NCBI RefSeq assembly: GCF_035582795.1
Contig: NC_134370.1
Location: 31,855,501-31,919,500, forward strand
Reading direction: 5' to 3'
Origin: Mycteria americana
Taxonomy: Eukaryota; Chordata; Aves; Ciconiiformes; Ciconiidae
Length of the DNA stretch: 64,000 nucleotides
Shown: in pieces, positions 1 through 11,600 of the stretch
Layout: every line of letters begins with the position of its first letter
Numbering within the stretch: position 1 is the stretch's first letter
Notes under the pieces: model-generated
Database searches by the model: none
Told to the model about the DNA's origin: nothing
The model's input: the letters and a program-made list of their open reading frames with translations, nothing else
Translations under genes and position numbers: made by a program

Positions 1-3000
1 TTTGTTTATAAGTTTGCTTTTTTTAAAAAAATCAAAACCACATAAAAAACCTGTTCCACCATCACAGACAGAGAAAAACTGCTGAACTAAGCTTTGTAAA
101 GAGTGCTGGAAAACTACTGAAGTAGCAGTGCCTGGGCATGGCCAACTTTCGTCCCCGCCGGGCTGGCTTCTTTCTGCTTCCTTCATCCCCTAAGCTGAAC
201 CTCCTGAGAACAGAAACCAGCCCAAACTTCTTTCAGTTTTTAGCAGTTTTAATCACAATCCCCTTTTCTTGTCAGGTGGGATACTGTTAGATGGAGAGAG
301 CTGTTATTTACATGTATTTTTATAAGTAACTGCAAAGCTGGTCATCTTTCCAGTTGCCTGCTCAAGTCAGATTGCAAAAGCCCAGCATCACTGCAGGCCT
401 TGCCTGGGTCAGGCAGGTAACCAGTGCCAGCGCTAGCAATTCTCAGGGGAAGGGAAAAAAAGAAGCCAAGTTAGCAAAACCACCTTTTCCTAGTGTGGCT
501 TTGTATTATGGGTTTTCTTAGTACAGAAATCAAGTTTCAAATAATTTCCTTATCTAGCATCACTACATTAATAAAAGTTTCTGGCTTTATCTTCTGGCAG
601 TTCACAGGTTTCCACTAGCCTTTAGTACTTAGGTTTTCTGCCACCAATCCCCAGTACAAAGAAACTTTGTACAAATAAACTGTTGGCACAGTTGGGGGCC
701 AAAGGGCTCGCCAGCTTTGTGGGGCTCGGATTCCTCATTGCCATTTTCCAGCATACAAAGCACCTCGGTTAAGACATTCACACTCATAGCCATATTCATC
801 TTCCTGAGGAAAGCTTTTTTGTTGAGAAATGGGCACGAAAACAAGATGACGTGGATAAACTAGGGTGGGAAGTGACAGTGCTCATAAGTTTAGTACTTCA
901 TTAGTGCCCAAGTGAGGAAGAGCAGCAGAAAACAAGGGTAAATGCATTCCTCTGCGGCTCCTATTCAGCCTGTCATTTCAGAGAGCTCTTTTCAACTTTT
1001 GCACCACTGGCACCACTCATCTATTATTTCAAACAGCAATTCTCTTTCCCCCTCGACAGGTCAATTAGCATTTTCATTATGTATTCACATCAGGTATCTT
1101 TTTCAATTCCTTGCTGATTTCTTTTTCGAAATTATTTTCTTATTTGGATTTGCAAAAACTCAGATAAAAGACACCCAACATTCTGGGGCTCTGGCCTTTT
1201 TTGGACAAAACCACTAGCATAGACCTACTTATCTTTCATGCGCAAACCTGAGAACCTAGTAACGACAAAGCCATAACAAACAGGCGGATTTCAGCTGCTC
1301 TCAGCCCCCTTAGCCAGATTGCTGCTGCCTCGATTAACTTTGTGCAGTGTTCGTGAGGCGAGGCAAGGCAGAGGCTCGCCAGCACCCGCCAGGCTCGAGA
1401 GAGGACGTGCCAAGGCTCCAGCAGCAAATACCTTCCAGCTGCCCTCCCAGCTATTCTCTACTGCTGGACTTTCAGCTCAAGGGCCCCGCCGACGCTGGCT
1501 GGGGTAGTCTGCCTGAAAGGGAGAACAGGAGTTTGGGCGAACATTTAAAACTGATGCACGCTTACACCGAGCATTAAACATGCACCACATTATAGCAATA
1601 TTTTAGAGGCTCCTTAGCAGTTCAGGTAAACATTGTTCTCTAATTCTGCACTGACAGCCGCCTAGATTACTCCAGCTCCAACTATTTTTCTTCCAAGTGG
1701 AAATCTTTTTTTGGCACTTTGAGCTCAATATGGGTGTCTGATCTGTGCCACTGCTTGCTTTACCTCCTGCTCAAAACATTAAGTAGCATGAATTTGTGAG
1801 TAAAACCTATACCACTGTCAGCACAGCAGCATGACTCCTCATCTAATGTAATCTTATCCTTATCGTTAAGATCATTATCCTGATTCCAAGCAAAAAAAAA
1901 AAAAAGCAAAGAAAGCAAATTACACTTGCCCAGCAAACTGACATGGCGTGATCATTATAATGCAGCCCAGAGTAGAGGGAAAAGGGACCTTCGGTATAGT
2001 ATGTATTTATCCCATGTGATGGGACAAATGGTCTGTGCATCAGGTGGCTCACAGAGTTACAAAACCACATCAGAAAATTAACGGAATGTATTGCATCATC
2101 TTTATTCACTTTGTGAGTTAACATTACTTTTTTAAAGCTAACATGAAGCATTTTGAACTGATGGTAGATATAGATTAGAGCACTCAGATATAAAAAGGAT
2201 GATTGACCTGAGCAAAACCAAGGATTTTAATTTCATCTGCTCAGAAATTTACAGCAATTTATCCCTGAGTTTTCCTTTTTTTCTGTTACGAATATGGAAG
2301 CTACTAATGTAGGTCGGATCTATTCCTGGATTTTGTAAGAAACTGTTTCTCAAAATAATTTAACCTTCTTTTGGTCTCTAGAGAGAATAATATCACTAGA
2401 GAAACTGTTGAAAGCTTTCCCTGAGACAGACTGTTTAAGGAATAGTAAAACAGTAACTTATTTCTAATTATAGATCAATGAAGTAAACGAACTAAACATA
2501 TGGCTTTAAATTCATTCCTGTCCTGGTACAAGCTATAGGTCATCTGACTTCTATTTCACTGCGTGTATATCCTGACACCAGGTATTCGTGATGGGCTTCC
2601 TTGGGTCTCTTACAAGTGTCATGGGAAATGTTTGAGCTCATGATGGGCTGGATGCCCCACCTGGGCATCAGCCTTTCCTGTGACTTCAGAGGGAGTTCAA
2701 CGCACTGGTGGCTGCCCGGGAAATGAGTGGCTACGTTTTGAAGAAAGTCAGCTTTCAAATGTGCAGTCTTCTGAAATGCTGTGTCTCCACTATCCTGAAC
2801 AGCTGGGTGAAAAAAGTGAGCTTTTTCAAGAGCTGTTCCTCCTCATGAATCCCAGTCTTTGCTTTGACTCTTTTGTATGCTTTTCAATAGTCTGTCACCA
2901 CTGTCAGAGAGGATCTAACCATCACTTGATGGACCTGGCTGGCAAGCATTGCGAGATTGTTCGTTTCACCATTGTTCTCAACCATGTTGTCTCAAGACAA

Positions 3001-5388
3001 GAAAAGATAGGGGTGGGGCAGGAGATTATAAAGTATTTGGAAAGCTAAATGCCAAAACACTACAGCCTGTGTGCTCCTTGTCTCCTGACATCTCCACAGT
3101 GTTTACCCAAAGCCCCAGCCTCTAAGTACATCTACAGTTTCTACTCCTGTTCCTCCCATGCATTACCTCTTTCCGAATGGGTTTCCTGGTCTTTGATTGC
3201 ATCATTTGGTGTGTCCTAAGGTCAAACCAAAGCGCCTACAGGTAGGAAGTTAGTTTGGACTTTTGCTCCATTCAGCTCTCGGTATCTGCTGAGACTGCAG
3301 ACGGAAATCCTGGTTAACACTGGCTGGGGTAGGTACCACGGTGTGCAGGCAGAGCCACCTGCCCAGCTGCCCCTGAAATTTCAGGCTGTTCCAAAAGTTA
3401 CTCCACCTGGCAATGCCAGGGCACATCGCTGACATGGCTTGGCCGGAATCGAGATGTGAAAAAGTGTCTGCTCACCTCCAGTGGGTAACTTGTCTCACCG
3501 ACACCCTTCTCCCACACCTGATTCCTCGGGCTTTTTCTCCTTATTCTGCACCTTCTCAGTCTGTTGTCTGTGATGAGCAGTTATTTGTGTTTGAGGGAAA
3601 AAACCCCAAAACTGATTCCTTAAGTGCTAGGAGGGCTCCATGACCCACGGCTCTGGAGCTAGTTGGCAACTCCAAACACGCAGCCCAAATAGCTGTGAGT
3701 TAAATCTAAGGCGCTGCAAAGAAATTAGAAATTGTTCTGGTTTCCTTTCCTTTCGCACCTCTTCTATGGTATCTTTGAGCACCCTCTCACATATCAGTAA
3801 CATGAACCCTTCTGGTTTTATTACCTGATGAAGGTGAGAAGTAATTGATCAGAGCTAGAGCTCATGTTTTACACATGCAAATGGGCAAACGCGGTTAATT
3901 AAATGGGAAGTGTTGAAATTTATTTGGGTTTTGTTCAATTATAATTTTACCAGGGTTGAGTTTTATAGATAGGTATGGTTTCCATCAGCAAGGTAAATGC
4001 AATGATGTGTCAGGGCTGAAAAGTTTTACACAGACCGTTCCTGAAGTTAATGAAATGTGTAGTGTTCAACATCCACAGCTGCTAAAAGAGCCTGATATTA
4101 GTGTGGAAGGGATGTGATGTTTACATTAAGAAATAGCATTGTTTTAAGAAATGGAATTGTTTGTTGACAACAAGATATAATTATCATAAGTCATAGGCTA
4201 ATTATTTAAAGGATCGAACTAAAGCTGTCTTAATTAAGCTAAATTAGCCCTTCAGTTCAAATACAGAAATGTATTTCTGGGAGAAAAGTAGGTCTAACTG
4301 ATTCTTCATTTACATGGGTGGCAACATTCTCCAGAAATCATCAGCCAGCTCTGCTTCAAAGCATGAGATCAAAATAAGGCCAGTATATATGGATTTCTTC
4401 CTTATGGATACCTTCTGGTTTCTGAACCTTCACGCAACATCTAAATGAAATGTCCAGTTTCTGCTGTCTTCTGGAGCACCGAAGACTAAAACTGTGTTTA
4501 AATACTGGGATTTTGTGGAGTCTCATGATACCCTGCAGCTTGAGTATCAGGAAAGAAAATATCGTCTGGTCTTTAAATTGTAAGGGGTAAAAAGATGAGA
4601 AAGGCTTGACCACCACCTTAAGTTCTGGCACAGGGCTAGGGAAAGAAATAACTGGTCCTATCCCAGGAGTGGCTAGGAAAGCCAAGGATGTGAGCTGGGC
4701 TGTAAGCCGAGGGTAAGGTCTACAGGAAAGCTTTGTATATTTTTCTAGGCACACTGAGAGGAAGAAGTGCCGTGGCTCTACCCTTCTGGCACACGGCTGT
4801 GCTGCGCATCCCATCTGGGAGAGGAAAGGTGGAGAAGCAGAGCTACCGAGCTTGCTTCCCTCCCATGCTGGAGTCCACCCAAAAAAGCAGTGCCGAAGCT
4901 TGACAGAGAAACTTTGCGCTGCTAACAGACCTGTGCGAAGTCATTCAGGCAGGGTTTTATCTGACATTTAGAAAGCTGAGTTTTAATCTGAGTTTTTTCT
5001 GATACGCTATTTACAGTATGCAGTATCTTCTTGTGATTTGGTAGGGTTTCAATGCATTTATGAAACAGTTAAGCTATGTTTCAATATAGAAAAAAGTCTC
5101 AAAGAATGTGTGATTGTATATATTTTATGGAGAACACTATTAAAAAACCCCAGCCCTTCGGTTTTTTAATTGGGTGCTCTTTGAGTTCAATTTTAGTGCA
5201 TGCATAATGTAGTCATGAAAATGGGACTTTCAGATGAAGTGGGATTTTAGGAAGTGGATTATTACCTGATTTGCATTTAAATTAGTGGAATGCATGTTGA
5301 GATATTCTGGAGAGGGCCACTGCTTTCTCATCTGCAGCCCAGACAAACATCTCTGAAAAATCAGGCCCTGCATGCCCTTGGCTAAAAT

Positions 5389-5400
5389 GGGGGGGGGGGG
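5389..5400. repeat. Poly-G run (12)
   Basis: Uninterrupted run of twelve G, about 170 bp before the minisatellite. Run lengths like this are prone to sequencing error. Confidence 0.9.
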
Positions 5401-5570
5401 AGCTCTCAAAGGCTATGAACTATATCAGAACAAATCACTTAATAAAGCTTAACTGCAGGTTTACATGGTAAATTTTGCTGTTACAAGGGGGGAAAAAAAC
5501 TGTTTTTCAGCATTTTGTTGGTCATTTGTATGGTAAAGTTGAAGCAACATTTGGCAGTGGCTGCTCCTGG

Positions 5571-5684
5571 CTCATTGGATCACCACGGGCTCATTGGATC
5601 ACCATGGCCTCATTGGATCACCACGGGCTCATTGGATCACCATGGCCTCGTTGGATCACCACAGGCTCGTTGGATCACCACGGA
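5571..5684. repeat. 19-bp minisatellite, six copies
   Basis: Six head-to-tail copies of a 19-bp unit with consensus ctcattggatcaccacggg. Copies 1-4 alternate cacggg and catggc endings, which makes a 38-bp higher-order dimer. Copies 5 and 6 carry ctcgttgg instead of ctcattgg. No flanking retroelement was seen. Confidence 0.95.
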
Positions 5685-8255
5685 GGTCTGAGCGCGAGCA
5701 CCCAGAGTCATGACTGGAGACGGACTATGGCCCTGCTGCGCTGGGCACCGAGCACTGCCTCGCCACAGTGGGATTAAATTAACAGCTTCTACGAAAGAGG
5801 TATCGCACACATACAAGGTCCACTTAAATAATTCACAGGGTGAGATGCGTAAAAGAAGCTCTTGATCACCCAGACCATGACCTGTCAGCAAAAAATTATT
5901 TTGACAGTGTTTGCCTCCATCAGCTTTTACCTGGGGCGGGAGGATTCCCGGCATCTCCCTTGCGAAAGTACCTTCTGCCACAGGATGTTTTCTGATGCAT
6001 CTCCTCCATCCTTCCATTTTTCAGTTTCCTTCCATCACCTCTCGTTACACGTGTCTGAAAACTCATTAAAAGTACAGACTTCTTTTCCATGCAGTGAACC
6101 AAACAGACATACAACAAAGTTTAATTGAATAATTAATAGATAATCTTTTGGCTCTTTTGTGACAGACCCTTCTACTTCAGGAGAAACGAGTGTTCACCTT
6201 TCTTACCTCTGACAAAGGCCGCTCAGGCGGGCACCTCTGCTCCCCCCAGCTGAGTAGCAGCCGGTCTGGGGAAGGGAGGGGAGGAAACCGAGGCTCACGG
6301 AGCCATTGCACGGGCACAGCACTACCCTGTTCCTGCTCACTGACACAGGATGCTCACGTAGGAGGAAACCACATGTCCTGATCGCTGTCTTTAAGGTTTG
6401 TGATTGCTTTGTGCAAGATGCATAAACACTCTTCCGAGCTCTGACCGCAGCGGGACTAGACCAGACCTAGGCAGGGGCTACGGCAGGGAAGTGCTGAACC
6501 CCCATCCAGCCTGGGCACAAAACAGTGCTCAGTGACATGAGAAGCAGACAAGCACAGAGGCAGATCTTTAGGAAACATTCGGACACTTTCGGTGCCTGTA
6601 TGTTAGGCAATAGTCAAGCAGTGTTTTTAGGCTCACAGTTCTAGATATAGGTCTGTAAATACCAGTTAAATCCCTCCCTTCCCACAGGGAAGAAGATGCT
6701 GTAGCACAGCATATCGATGTGGAGGGCTGCAAGCCTCTCTCCTAAGCAGCTACGTAGCTCTACCGCACAGCAGCGTGCCTGCACTCAGCTCAGCAGTTGT
6801 AATTCTCTCCTGGTTTAAGTCCTTTTGAAGCAGGGTGACGCCTGCTTGAGAGACGGGCATTGGGGGAGCAGCTCACTCCTTGCTTTGAGTTACAGCCTGG
6901 CCCAGCCGATACCTGCCCCTGCCTCCCACATGTGCTGTAGCTAGTGAGGGTGCTCAACTTCTCTTTCCCTCTGGCTGGCAGAACATTTTTTTTCTATCCC
7001 CATAAAGCAAAGCTTTGGAGCAGAGGGGTTTTTTCCTGTCTCTCTCTAGCGAGCACTAAGAACAGGCTCCAGGCTCCTGCTGTTGAGCATGAGTATCACA
7101 GCCCTTTAATGCCCTCTTACCCTGGCCTCAATTTTAGTTATTCTATTTAATTGGCAAGTTCTGCAGCTGTTTTGCAGGACATCAGAAAAGAGTATGCACA
7201 TATTGGATATAACTTCCTTTGAGGGGCCTTGTTATCTCTGCTAGGGCTCTTTTGTTCCCTTTCCGTGTCGAGATCAAACATCCACTCTGGATGGAAATCC
7301 TGTGGTCTCTGCAAAGCAAAGCTTTATGTGTATTGTTAATGTGTGAGAGAGGCTGATATCACACTTGCTAGATCCTTCCATGCCGCAGCAAATCTCTCCT
7401 GTAATACCTTCTGTAACCATCATCATTATGCAGCTTAATGAAGACTAACGGTCTGATTTTGAAGCAGCTTAAATCTCTACAGTTTACACTGGCTTCTCAT
7501 GGATTTGTGGGTGCCCTGCCTGAAGGTGAATAAAAGACCCCATTTTTAGATCCATACTTACTGACGTGCTTTAAACTCATCCTTCATGATTTACAGCTAT
7601 GATCTTGTAGCCACATTTTCCCGTTCTCTATGTTTGTGACTGTGGAAAGTCTCTGCTGCTCTCCCTCAGCAGCTTATCTGCAGACTGACCGGCTGCTGTA
7701 AGTGGTACCAGCCCCGGTGTTTGCGTTGCACCAGTAATTCTCCTTTGGCACCTGTTATCGGACTCACGCATGTCACAGGAATCCTGCCTGCCCCTGCCAG
7801 CAGTAATGCCGTTTTGATCTAGCAGGTCAGTGCCCATCACGTTCCTTTAATTGCTTTCTAGCCGTTCCTTACACCCAGAAGACGTCAGGACAGAGTTTTC
7901 AAGCTCTGGTGTAAGCAGAATAAACAGCAAAGAATAAATGGTAACTGAGCTCAACGTGACTTTCATGTTCCTTTATAAAGCCTTCTTTTTTCCAATTTCC
8001 CCCATGCACTCTCTCTTAAACATGGGGGAATATGTAAAAAGTGAAATCTCTATTTTTCAGCCCTGAGAGACAGAAAGCTGGCCTACCTACGCTATTGACT
8101 TCAGAAATACAATTTTTCATTATTCCCCGTCTTTTACATGATGATCTAAGGCCCTTACAGTCCTGAGATCCTTGTATTTTAATACCACACTTTTACGGGG
8201 AGAGTTCCTCAGTTTGGAAGGATCAACGTCTAAAATGTGCGAAGGAAAGTGACAG

Positions 8256-8640
8256 AACAAAAAACTTGTTCAAACACTTTTTTTATTAGTTTAAAAAAAA
8301 AAAAAAAGAAAATTTCCACGATACCTAGAGATCCCAAGTGCTAGTGCAGATGGACGTGAGACATGGATCAGTGAGTCCGACCAAAACACGCAAGGCGAGC
8401 GGGTCGGGAAGCCACGAGGGAGGTGGGGAGGGAGGCACGCACCCTGGTACACGGCTGCACTTACAATCAGAGGAGTCTGGCTTACATATATTGTACGATT
8501 GGTTCAGGAGGGAGGTGAAAGACTACAGAGCTGAATGTAGTGAGTCTACGGAGAGCGGGATTTTCCTCTTGTAGTGTCAGCTAATATTTCCATGTTTGCT
8601 CTTGGAATGCTCTCTTTTGAGCTAGAAGTCCCTAAGTTGA
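8256..8640 (-). other. SNCG: SNCG 3' untranslated region
   Basis: This is sequence after the SNCG stop codon, running on the minus strand to a polyadenylation signal at 8287-8282. It contains no plausible coding continuation. A 14-base A/T run lies just before the signal. The exact cleavage point, about 15-30 bases past the signal, is estimated. Confidence 0.7.
8282..8287 (-). terminator. SNCG: SNCG polyadenylation signal AATAAA
   Basis: The plus strand reads tttatt, which is AATAAA on the transcribed strand. It lies about 355 bases past the stop codon and is the first canonical signal after it. Confidence 0.7.
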
Positions 8641-8661
8641 TTAATTGCCTTCATTTTCACC
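8641..8661 (-). CDS. SNCG: SNCG coding exon 5 (last six residues and stop)
   Basis: After the acceptor tctcacag, the exon reads GENEGN then TAA. The 21 coding nt equal the length of the human last coding exon, from memory. It continues without a break into the 3' UTR. The phase agrees with exon 4. Confidence 0.87.
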   Translation of the reverse strand, partial: GENEGN

Positions 8662-11600
8662 CTGTGAGAGAAGACAGACAGGAAAACAGTTAAACATTTC
8701 CAGTGGAAAACATATATAAATAAAATTAGGAGAAAAATCAATGCTGGTAGTCACCACATAAAACCCCACAAGCAACTACATAACAACGACTGTCTGTGGT
8801 GCAGAAAATAAATGAATTATCCCTTCCTTCTGGGAACCAGACACCCTCCCGCTGTAACTCAGACCTCCGGGGAAAACGAGGGGGTGATTTCGCGTGTGGT
8901 GGCAGTTGAGCTAGCGCGGGGCCGGGCTGCCACCGGCACGAGTGTCCTGCTTTCTGCGGCCGGCTCTGCCTCCCGCCCCGACGCGCAGCCGGACATTAGC
9001 ACTCGTGCGGCCGTGAAGCCAGTCGGATTAGCAGGGTTCATTTTTGGGACGCGCAAGTGCTAGCACTGGCACCAGGGGGGCGATGGGGGGGTGGGAGGTG
9101 CAAGCTGAGATTTTTGGGAGCTTCAGGCACGGTGAAAACAGTCTGAGCTTCAGAGATGCTGAAAACTGGGGAGTATGGGTGCATGCAGCACTGCGGGGCT
9201 TGCGGAGTCGGCAGCCAAAGGCCTTCGCGCTGAAATTGTAAAGGAAATTCCACGTTGGGCAATAAGAGGTTGTCCTTCCAGAGACGGATGTTTGATCCAA
9301 GGCTTCAAAAGGACGTTGCAGGTAGAATAGATCAAAAATTAAAAGAACTAATTTAAATATAGAAAAATCTAGCTTGTTATCTAAATACCTATAGAAAAAA
9401 TCTAACTTTTTAGCTAACGCTCTTCTAAACCATGGCTGCAACCAGGGAAAAGCTATTCCATGTGATGATAAAACCACAGGATAAGATTAACTATTACATG
9501 CACATTTACACGCCCAAATGAAGCAGCAGTTCAGTCTGTCTGATCTGCCACTCATGGCAAATTCTCGGTCCCAAAAAAGGAAGTGGCAAAAGTTAGAACC
9601 CAGGAGCTCAGATTTTGTCAAATAATCCCTGAAAATGGGAATACTGATGGGCTCCAGGTGCAGCAGATCTGTGATCACAGAAAGCAAAGGGGAGATTACC
9701 CTGGGGAAAACCAGTAGCCCAGAAAAAAAACAGTAGCCCACGCGCAGTCTTGAGAGCCCGGGGACCGCGGGGAAGTCACGGCCGTGGCATCACCTCACCT
9801 CTCCGCCGCCGCCTGTGCTCGCTGCCGGGGCCCCCTCTCCTGCCGCCCCCGGCTGCTCGGGCGGCTGCGGCACAGCCACGTCCTCCTGCCAAGTCACAAG
9901 GGAGATGTTTGTCCTCACCAGCACACGCGCAGTCATCACCCTAATCTCAGACAGACGATTTGAGCAGACTGCGCAAAATGGGTTTCAGCATTACGCACGC
10001 AAGTAAGATACCAGGTTTAATACAAGGCAAATATTGCTCAAAATCCATTTTTTGCGCAGCTTATTAGAGCAGATGTCTATGAAAAAGCAATTGATTTCTT
10101 ACAGCCTTATTTAGGGTCTTTTTCATACAGAAAATCAGTTCTTTTTCTGAAGTTTTCTTTCCTGTCACTGAAACTGAACAGAGTTTTGACTCCTTCAGCG
10201 TGAAGAAATTTGGGAGCAACAAATAAATTTACCTGGCTTAAGATAGATTATATCTAGCCTTTCCTTACATTATCTTACTTACCCTAAGCACTCATTGCAT
10301 AGGCATAATTTCAGATATAGCAATATTATGGTGGCATTAATGTCATGCCTCAGGTAAAATTTCATTATCAAAGGATAAGCTTTCCTTTGTTTTTGAAGTC
10401 CAAGCATTTTCATAAGCACTTTGGGCTCTTTTAGTTACTTCCTCACATCTTTCAAGCTACCTTCCTATTCAAAGAAGAAGAGAAAATATTATATTACCAG
10501 GCAATTATTTTAAATGTGATTTTGCCACAGGGGAAGAGAAGACAAAAATCCTGACCACACTGGGTGTGCCCAGGGGATGGACAGAAAGCAGAAATGCACC
10601 TTTGTGGAATCAGTCAGCAAGAGCAGGGGGAAGCAGAAGTAGCAGGACCTCTATAGTCCAGCCCCAAATCACCAGGGAACTCGGCTAAAATTACAAAGCT
10701 TCTCTGTTCCCTTTGAGCACACATGCCCAGCAGTATCTCTGAATTTTTACTCTCTTTTCCCACATGAAGCCGGGGCCACCATAGAAGGAACCTGAGATAC
10801 ATGTATGATGTCAAGGGAAAGTCAATTTTGCGTGGAAGGGAGATATATCATTTGAATGTCAATATTTTGGAAACACGAGGCCACCACTTTCCCTGGTGCT
10901 GCTGTTGATGCAGCGCAAATCAAACGTCCCTGTCAAACCTCCTGTAAACAGAACTTTATGCTCCGTGTGTTTTGGGGGACTCCACTCTTCATTTTCACGC
11001 ATGTCCTCATTTTCCTGTGTAATTGTACCTGTTCTCATCAGTGGGAGAACACCCCTGCTGCTCTGGGGACTGAACTAGGGAAGAAGAGGTGATGCGACAT
11101 AAAAAGGAAAAAACAGATGTATTTCACTGAGTTACATAGATATAAGGTAGATCCCATGAAAATTTAAGTTGGAAATTGGACTTCATATTGATTTTTGGCA
11201 GGAAGGGGAGCCGGGAGATGGAAGCACCACAACCTGGTTGTCCTGCCATAGGCTTCCCGCTCTCCCTGCAAGCTACCGTAAGAGAACAATCCACCAAAGA
11301 AAGAAAATCGCCAAAATACGAGCCGCAGCCCAATACTGATGTCTGTCGCAGCTCCAGGCATTCCCTTTGCCTCCTTGCCGAGAGTCAATTAAATTGTTTA
11401 AAGAGAGAGCCACGCAGTGGGAGCGTCTCCATATGAAAAGCAGAGGGTGATTTTTTTTTTTCCCTAAGAAACATGCCCTTAATTTGCACCGCGTTGTTGG
11501 CTGAAAGGATTCTTGCTAGTATCAACCTGATCTGTGTTAAGTCAGCCCAGGTAACCTAATGACATCAAATTGTGCACATCACAGAGACCAGTTTCTGGTC

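Larger units (their letters stand above)
1..8255. other. Region downstream of SNCG with no confident gene
   Basis: No reading frame with a recognisable family was found on either strand. The region holds a six-copy 19-bp minisatellite at 5571-5684, a G12 run at 5389-5400 and an AT-rich stretch with several homeodomain-type TAATTA motifs at about 3880-4260. In mammals the next gene past SNCG is ADIRF; I looked for its short lysine/glutamine-rich reading frame and did not see it. A weak terminal-exon candidate at 629-803 is discussed as a finding. Confidence 0.6.

Noticed and set aside
4356-4814. 152-codon minus-strand frame
   Set aside because: No family resemblance, no neighbouring splice sites of note, and composition typical of a chance frame.
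6270-6330. gaggaaaccgaggctcac as another MIR relic
   Set aside because: Only one short block resembles MIR, without the following core motifs.
9028-9477. 149-codon minus-strand frame in SNCG intron 4
   Set aside because: Overlaps other open frames in GC-rich sequence and shows no recognisable motif.
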